Under the pieces are notes generated by a model that saw only the letters and a program-made list of their open reading frames with translations, was not told where the DNA came from and made no database searches. Positions 58,029 through 64,000 of a stretch of 64,000 bases of DNA are shown here, in pieces. The stretch is from Calendula officinalis. Its lineage: Eukaryota > Streptophyta > Magnoliopsida > Asterales > Asteraceae. Both the position numbers and the translations under genes were made by a program. Position 1 is the stretch's first letter, and every line of letters begins with the position of its first letter. Location: positions 73,962,909 through 74,026,908 of the forward strand of contig OY970820.1 in NCBI GenBank assembly GCA_963853835.1, given 5' to 3'.

Positions 58029-58169
58029 CTCCTTCTGTCCCTAAGTAAAGTTCTCATTTCTCCTTCAAGTTTTTTCACTAAATAAAGTTCCCATTTCTCA
58101 AACTTAAGGGGCTCACTTAATATAATAATATTATTATCAATACTTTCACCATTAACTATCTTGAGGGAG
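58029..58169. mobile_element. Stowaway-like MITE (141 bp)
   Basis: It starts CTCCTTCTGTCCC and ends CTTGAGGGAG, whose complement is CTCCCTCAAG, with TA on both sides (58,027-58,028 and 58,170-58,171). Two inner copies of aaagttc(t/c)catttctc are tandem. The ends are short and imperfect. Confidence 0.55.
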
Positions 58170-58221
58170 TATATATTTGAGATTATTACTGATTTTTTTT
58201 AAATGACATATATATTAATTA

Positions 58222-58589
58222 ATGATGTGTTTAGTTTGTCGTAATCATACAATTCAATTCAATTCTATTGTACTCCGTATTTGAATTCATAGTAAACTGA
58301 ATTTCGTTGCGCATTTGGCTACAAAAGTTTTAATTATAATTCAATTCCATACTTCAACTTTTTTAATTTTATTTTTATTTATTTTTAATTATTTTAATTA
58401 TTAATTATTAATTTTTTTTATTTTTTAATTTAAAATGTTTTAATCTTTTATTTTATTTTTTGAACAGCTTTAAGTAAAAAGTATATAGAATATTAAAGTT
58501 AATTAGTTTAACAAATGAATGTAATTGGTTTTATAAACGTTTTAACTTTTTCAATTATAATGAAGGATTATGACTAACCAAACGCACCA
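58222..58589. mobile_element. Tourist-like (PIF/Harbinger) MITE (368 bp)
   Basis: Left end ATGATGTGTTTAGTTTGTCG and the complement of the right end TGGTGCGTTTGGTTAGTCAT form an imperfect inverted repeat. TTA lies on both sides (58,219-58,221 and 58,590-58,592). The interior is very AT-rich. The GTGTTTGG-type end and TTA duplication fit Tourist elements. Confidence 0.65.
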
Positions 58590-58648
58590 TTAATGTAATT
58601 TACCTTGGCAATTTATTCCATTTAACTTATCTTTATCTTTATAAGATA

Positions 58649-59170
58649 TCTCTATCTCTATCTCTATCTCTATATATAATAAAAGAAAGTTTTGTCAACA
58701 TAGACAATGCCATGTCATAATAGCATGTCAACATATAAGCCACATATACATGCCACGTCAACCCATACCCTTCATCAAGCTTTGAGTTTTGTCGTTTCCC
58801 ACTATGATTATTCAAGCCGTGAATAAGTTATTTCACGTTTCAACTATACACCTCTAACCCTAAACCCTTTTTTTGCCGATCAAGCTTAACTCAATTTGCC
58901 GATGTGAAATCTCGAATGGGTGTGTGTGTGTGTTTTTTTTTTTTTTTTTTTTTTTTTTTTGGTATAAACAAGGTGGTTTACGAGGAGCTTGGAAATTATG
59001 GACGTTACAATCAACTTTTGTGTTGTGAGCGTGTTGAGGAAACCAAACCAAGTAGACGTTACTATTTGCATAAAATTGGGGAATTAGATTTACAAGTTTC
59101 TGGACCTTTTCATATTTGGGAAATTGAAGGACCTGTTTTGGACCTTTATAAAGCTAAATTGGTGGTATTC

Positions 59171-59260
<90 letters not shown>

Positions 59261-60772
59261 TAATAATAATAACTCATTAGATTAACGTAGTACATATGTG
59301 AACTTTAAGTTAATTTTGATGTATAGACTTTTAATTAGAGCTGAATGCAATCTGACTGAAGTGAATGTTGTTTAATTGTGCTGTTTTATTGTATGATGAT
59401 ATTAGAGCGGGTGAACAATTTACAATGGACGCTTGCATTAGTTGAAGTTAGCTAACATATAGCTATGAAATAGGGCTTGCAGGTGAAAATAAATTATAAT
59501 TGAGATTTATCGATTTTGCCTAATTTGACACTTGAATTATAGCCATATAATTTGCTAACATTACTATTGCAAGTATTCATGTTTTACTTTCAAACATGTT
59601 CACTGTGGATGTCATTTGGACTTTGGAGTTTATGTAACTGGTTTGGATTGCTATTTGAGAAAACTTCATTGTTTAGATATCTGTCATATGTTATGGATGT
59701 TGCTACACAACCAACAGATTGTTTAAACATTGTACATGATATAGGTCCTCAGATATCATGATAGGCAAATCAAAGAAGGCGATACTTTTTATTTAATTTC
59801 TCTAAGGTAATCACAATAAATATAGATCAATATATATATAAACACACACACATCCATAATATCTTTTGCTACATGTATAGACCTTTTGAGATGACAATTG
59901 AATGTGTTAATACATTTTCGGTAAAATGTAGATGGTTTAAAAAACTTAGGGTTTTAATATACGCTAACGGGTCGATTTATGTTACAGTTTAAAAGAAATT
60001 TAAGATTTATATATTACATAAAGGGAAAATATAGTAAGGAAAGAGGGAATCATGTATCTTGCGAAGTAGCTAAAGAAGTTCTTTTTATTCATTTTGTTTT
60101 ATTGCAGTTTTCGAAATTCATTCATGGATTAAATTATAAAATTATTTGCATTTAAAATTAAATATGCAAAGGCTCATAGTTGTCTGTGTATTTATATATA
60201 CATCTCAATTTATATATACATCTCAATTTGACTTGATCAATTGTATAATCTATTGTTTCATGTTTATTATTTGCTAATTGTCTTATTAATAACAGTAAGT
60301 TGGAATATTTAATTAAATGTAAATTTTGACTTTTGCCATATGGTGGTGATTTGGTTTGCATTTGTTAATCAGAACCCACTTTGATTGACATTTTGACGTT
60401 CCTCTGTTTCATGTAGATTATATATGAGAGATTTCTTAAGCTAAAAAATGTCACCGTTTTGATTCAATTAAGTTTGTGATTTAAGATTATGAATAATGTT
60501 GATAGTTAAACTTTAAAGGTATAGTTCCGCAAAATTTCGGCTTACATATACTTCATATGTAATTATTTTTTTAACGACATCTAATCTATACATAATATAC
60601 ACCTAATAGTTTATGGCTATTACTGTATTTGTAATCTCTATTGTTGATATTTTGAATCACATAAAAGATTGTGAAACTTTTTTAAATGAGTATTTTAAAT
60701 AAGTAAAAAATCATGAAATTATTATGAAAAAGTTTATAAGCCGTTCGTGATTCATCACGGGTTATAGGCTAG
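58649..60772 (+). mobile_element. Non-autonomous Helitron (2.1 kb)
   Basis: The 5' end TCTCTATCTCTATC...atatataataaaagaaag follows A, and the 3' end is CTAG (60,769-60,772) followed by T, as expected for insertion between A and T. Eleven bases before CTAG is a hairpin, cgtgattcatcacg (about 60,746-60,759), the usual Helitron terminator. No Rep/helicase is present. Inside are a poly-T run (58,930-58,960), a (TAA) microsatellite and short frames without recognised homology, possibly a captured gene scrap near 58,960-59,170. Confidence 0.82.
59171..59276. repeat. (TAA)n microsatellite
   Basis: About 34 near-perfect TAA units with one C interruption near 59,257, inside the Helitron. Confidence 0.97.
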
Positions 60773-60781
60773 TAATGTATT

Positions 60782-61010
60782 AATCAGTTGGCCTAGATTA
60801 ATTGGCCACCAAGGAAGCCTTGCGGATTTTATCTTCAAGAGGTCTTGGGTTCAAGACTTGTTGGAGGCATTCCTTTGAGGTAAAAAAGATGGTGGGATTT
60901 ATTCTTCTAAAGAAGAAAATATGCTCGAGGAATGCATACTGCCCGTTTGGATGTCACTTTATGACTCGAAGTCTCGATAACTAACTAATTTGCCATTAAA
61001 AAAAAAGATA
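60782..61010 (+). mobile_element. tRNA-derived SINE
   Basis: An A-box-like ttggcctagattaattgg (60,787-60,805) and B-box gggttcaaga (60,847-60,857) give an RNA polymerase III promoter. The element ends in an A-run (60,998-61,006). A 9-bp duplication TAATGTATT flanks it (60,773-60,781 and 61,011-61,019). It inserted directly at the Helitron's 3' end. Without coding capacity it depends on a LINE for movement. Confidence 0.85.
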
Positions 61011-61019
61011 TAATGTATT

Positions 61020-61275
61020 TACCTTTTCTATAATTAAAATGATCAAAAATTCAGTCAAAACATTTGCCATTTATGAATTTAAACAACAATTAATTTTTTT
61101 TGGCGGGAAACGGGCAGGGCCGGCCCCGACATATTTTTAGCCATGTGCAAAAATTAAAAAAGGCCCCTCTTACACAAACACATACGTCTATGATATATAT
61201 AATCTTAGATATAAAAATATTGAAGATGATATAATTTTAATCTATTAGTAAAAATAAGTTTTCCTATATTTTAGA

Positions 61276-61306
<31 letters not shown>

Positions 61307-61939
61307 GTGATTTTTGTTAACTTATTTATCTTTCCATATTATCAATAAAAAAGTCAAATTTTTTAGTTTGTTAATTAAGTTAATAGATGTCAAACTTAAG
61401 TTTTATAGTTCGTTATAACTATGCTTAATTATATTATAGTTAATGCATATTTTTCATTGAATATATTAATAAATTGAATTGAATATTATTATCATTAAAG
61501 TAATTTTTTATATCTTTGAAACAATAAATACATCCATTAAAAAAAAGAATCTGAAAAAAATCTAAAGTTGATAAAAAATATATAAAACTTGACAAAAAAA
61601 ACACCAAAATTTATGCAGAGCCAGAGAATTGAATTGAACACAGGCCCCTTTGAGAAGCAAGAAAAGGGCGGCCTCTACCAACCTGATCTAGAGCACGCTT
61701 GATTTCTTTTATGGAGGCATTACATATATGTATAATTTTTAATAGATAAATAGAGTAAAATCTAGACACTAATTTTTTACCACCATCACCTACTAATAGT
61801 ACGTGCCACCATCACTAGTAAATTGTCGCCGCAAAATATTGTTACAAGGTATCTCGCCGCATTGCGTGGGTACTCTACTAGTCATATAAAAGTATAAAAC
61901 CTTCTGTGTTAAATCTAATCAAGTAAGAGTGAGGCATTC
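61020..61939. other. AT-rich spacer with a possible hAT end
   Basis: Mostly AT-rich with a T-run (61,281-61,304). Near 61,116 cagggccggccccgac resembles the terminal repeat of a plant hAT family. Related GGCCCC words occur near 61,160 and 61,640-61,670, but no matching right end or duplication was found, so it may be one end of a decayed element. No gene. Confidence 0.35.
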
Positions 61940-61947
61940 ATTAGAAT

Positions 61948-62227
61948 TAGGGGTGAATATTTGGGCCGAAAAAACAGAACCGAGCAGAAAACCAAACGAA
62001 ATGAAAGCGAAAACATGTAATCAGTTCGGTTTTGAAAATTCATCATTTTATTTTAATTTCGGTTCTATCGGTTTAGGTTCGGTTCGGTCCTCGGATAGGG
62101 ATGGACATTTAGCTAAAAACACTGAACCGAAACTGAAGCGAACCAGATCCAAAAACATGTAATGATTTCGATTTTGAAATTAATCATTTTCGGTTTTGGT
62201 TCGGTTTTTGAACCACACTCACCCCTA
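61948..62227. mobile_element. hAT-type MITE (280 bp)
   Basis: The ends TAGGGGTGAATA and ...ACTCACCCCTA are inverted, flanked by ATTAGAAT (61,940-61,947) and ATTAGAAG (62,228-62,235), an 8-bp duplication with one mismatch. The interior has paired words such as aaccgaa and ttcggttc on both arms, giving a long imperfect hairpin. Confidence 0.78.
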
Positions 62228-62236
62228 ATTAGAAGT

Positions 62237-63195
62237 TGTTGGATCCCAACAACACTAACGTGTTGCGTTAAGACTGATTTGCGAAGATAATATAATGAAC
62301 AACAAGATTTCAGTGATTAAGAGTTTATTAAAACAACTTAATACATTACAAAGTTTGCGGAAATAGATAGTACACACTAACTAAAACACTATACTTGAAA
62401 TGACACTTTATATCTCTCAAAACTAGAAGACTATGCACTGAGAGTAATATCAGCTGATACTAACAGCTGATATCAATGTCCGAGTAATAACTATAGAGGA
62501 GTTAATACTTAGACAAATAACTAACTCTCAGAGAATGTTCTTGTGCTATGAATGCTCAAAAGGTGTGTGTAAATGCAAGCATTTACGTCTCTATATATAG
62601 CACAAGATCCATGTTCCTTTGCCCACAAGTTAGACGACGTGTAAACATCTTATTCGTCGATGTGGACTTGTCCATGGAACATTAAATGCTCTTGCATAAG
62701 TTGTTGTCCCAAGTGTACTTTGTGTCAACTACTTCCGGTACCCTTTCTGATGCACAGTGAAAGGTGTACTACATAAGTACATAAATAGTTGACTTTCCGC
62801 TTACATACTTGGAGGGACAAACGATGATGTTGTACTGACATTATCTTCTATTCCAAAATAGAAGATCCTCATCGTTTTCTTCTTCTTTGAGCGGGAAAGG
62901 GAAATGTTCAAGGTGTCAAGAACATTTCCTTTAATTCTTCATCTGCAGCAGGTACTATCAGCTGATTCCACAATCAGCTGAATAGTCTTCTTCTTGTCTT
63001 TGTCCTTTTGTCATAGACTTCGAATGAACTCTCGTGAATAGCTGCTGATTTGACTTGTTGTCCTGAAGCTAAGTACGTACTCAGCTGATGGTTTATTGTA
63101 TATACTTGCTTCAGCTGAGATACTTACTTCAGCTGGTATTTATTCTTCTTAGCTATCGATCATCAAATCTTATATACTTAGTCTTGGGACTAACA
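62237..63195 (-). repeat. 3' LTR of copia-5 (959 bp)
   Basis: TG...CA ends beside a polypurine tract. A TATA-like ctatatatag lies at about 62,590-62,600. The partner LTR is outside the window. Confidence 0.8.
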
Positions 63196-63410
63196 ATCTC
63201 CCCCTATTTGATGCAATCGAATAGCTGTATAATTGTAACCCTGTAATGATTCAGCTGAAGTAGTCAGCCGAATACTTATGTGCTTTGACCCTTTGGGTTC
63301 TTTTTTATATGTTTTATCTTTTTACAATTTTTACAAGTATATTACAAAAATTTTATTTTCTATTGATATGAAGCTGATGAGTACAAGGAAAATCAAATAA
63401 AAAAAAAAAA

Positions 63411-63932
63411 AACTAGAATGTCTTGGCCACAACTTCTCCAATGACATTGCGATACAATGAGCTGATCGCTGAGTCAATTAATCTTCTCATTTGTCTTCCC
63501 TCCTCAGTGGAGGAACTCAGCGACTTGTGATATAGCAGCAGGTGATCGATATCACACATGTGCAGCTCATCAGCCCGTTGGAAGCAAGGCTTCTTCTTCT
63601 CAGATAACAAAAGCCAAAGGTAGGTTCTTTTACAATCAGCCCAGGGACAAAGTTTACTCCCGTGGGGACGACTTTTGTGATGTTGAGTTTAGGTCGTTTG
63701 GAGAATATGATTGAGGACCAAACATCAACTATTCTGGAGTCAGCAAAAGGGTCAGGAAGAACGGACTTACGTTTTTCCCTTCTTGCTGAGGAGCCTTCAC
63801 CAGCAGGTTCTCTGACAGCAACTTCTTGTGAGTCAAGCAATTCAGCTGGTATGCGATTTGCCAACTCAGGAGCGGTTCTCCTGATATTGTCACATAGACC
63901 CTTGAAGATACTGATTGCGACTTTGATCGCAC
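63411..63932 (-). pseudogene. 3' end of an ORF carried by copia-5 (unrecognised)
   Basis: On the minus strand two frames carry protein-like sequence. One is from 63,864 (PDPFADSRIVDVWSSIIF; KLNITKVVPTGVNFVPGLIV) and one from about 63,610 (RADELHMCDIDHLLLYHKSL; ISSLYRNVIGEVVAKTF) ending at a stop near 63,411. They join through a frameshift near 63,600, so this is the C-terminus of a broken protein. The position just before the polypurine tract matches the extra 3' ORF of copia-2 and copia-4, but I see no sequence similarity to it. Function unknown. Confidence 0.5.
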
Positions 63933-64000
63933 TTTGCAGATCTGTTATGATGTCAGACTGTTGTGCAGATTTGGAAGTTGTCAGTAACTCATTCCATTCA

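Larger units (their letters stand above)
62237..64000 (-). mobile_element. Sirevirus-like Ty1/copia element (copia-5), 3' end only
   Basis: A 959-bp LTR (62,237-63,195, TGTTGGATCC to GACTAACA) is followed by the polypurine tract atctccccctatttg (63,196-63,210). This places the element on the minus strand with its body beyond the right window edge. The LTR opens with a palindrome tgttggatcccaaca. The word cagctg occurs about nine times in the LTR and adjacent 3' region. The left flank gaagt (62,232-62,236) would be half of the target duplication. The LTR length differs from the other copia elements here, so it is a separate family. Confidence 0.82.

Noticed and set aside
58904..59173. Plus-strand frame with a run of Phe followed by protein-like residues
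   Set aside because: The start depends on a poly-T run inside a Helitron. I recognise no domain, and no splice context supports a gene.

Overview
The window is plant nuclear DNA made almost entirely of nested transposable elements. The only host-type gene is a small cluster of two broken cytochrome P450 genes. The P450s match the CYP716A triterpene-oxidase subfamily. The dominant Ty1/copia elements are Sirevirus-like, with long coiled-coil gag regions, several polypurine tracts and large extra 3' ORFs. Together these suggest a eudicot, most likely an Asteraceae (inferred from the style of the elements, not proven). No intact protein-coding gene was found: every long frame has at least one frameshift or stop.

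Region 1 (1-27,270) is the oldest layer: a decayed Ty3/gypsy Tat-type element lying on the minus strand. Its RNase H/integrase remnant is at about 24,960-26,610. Downstream of it, on the opposite (+) strand, lies an intron-containing antisense gene, now split into 1-1,546 and 23,386-24,447. The split is caused by a solo LTR (1,547-23,380, 5-bp target duplication ATTGT). That solo LTR was itself hit by an Ale-type copia element (1,895-8,828), which in turn contains another solo LTR (5,650-7,878, duplication ATTCT). It was also hit by a Sirevirus-like element (10,071-20,925, minus strand). The segment 20,932-23,322 repeats 8,852-10,587 at about 99% identity but carries only a solo copy of the second element's LTR plus a 652-bp hAT MITE. 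It is either a tandem duplication or two haplotypes joined end to end in the assembly.

Region 2 (27,279-44,246) holds a Stowaway MITE with a PIF/Harbinger MITE inside it, a four-domain but frameshifted CYP716A pseudogene (28,342-30,332, minus), a 12.4-kb Sirevirus (30,473-42,904, minus; duplication CATGA) inserted about 80 bp upstream of the P450 TATA box, a second PIF MITE, and a truncated second CYP716A fragment.

Region 3 (44,796-55,899, minus; duplication GTTGT) is a complete Sirevirus-like element, a sister of the one at 10-21 kb. In both sisters a roughly 1,180-codon extra ORF between RNase H and the 3' LTR is preceded by a TATA box, telo-box leader and good plant start context, as if it were a captured gene with its own promoter. 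Both sisters also carry a short word (CAGTAGTA on the + strand) about 16-17 times, spread over coding and non-coding parts.

Region 4 (55,905-64,000) holds non-autonomous DNA elements: a TIR element, a Stowaway-like MITE, a Tourist-like MITE, a 2.1-kb Helitron, a SINE and a hAT MITE. It ends with the 3' LTR and 3' end of a further minus-strand Sirevirus-like element that runs off the window.
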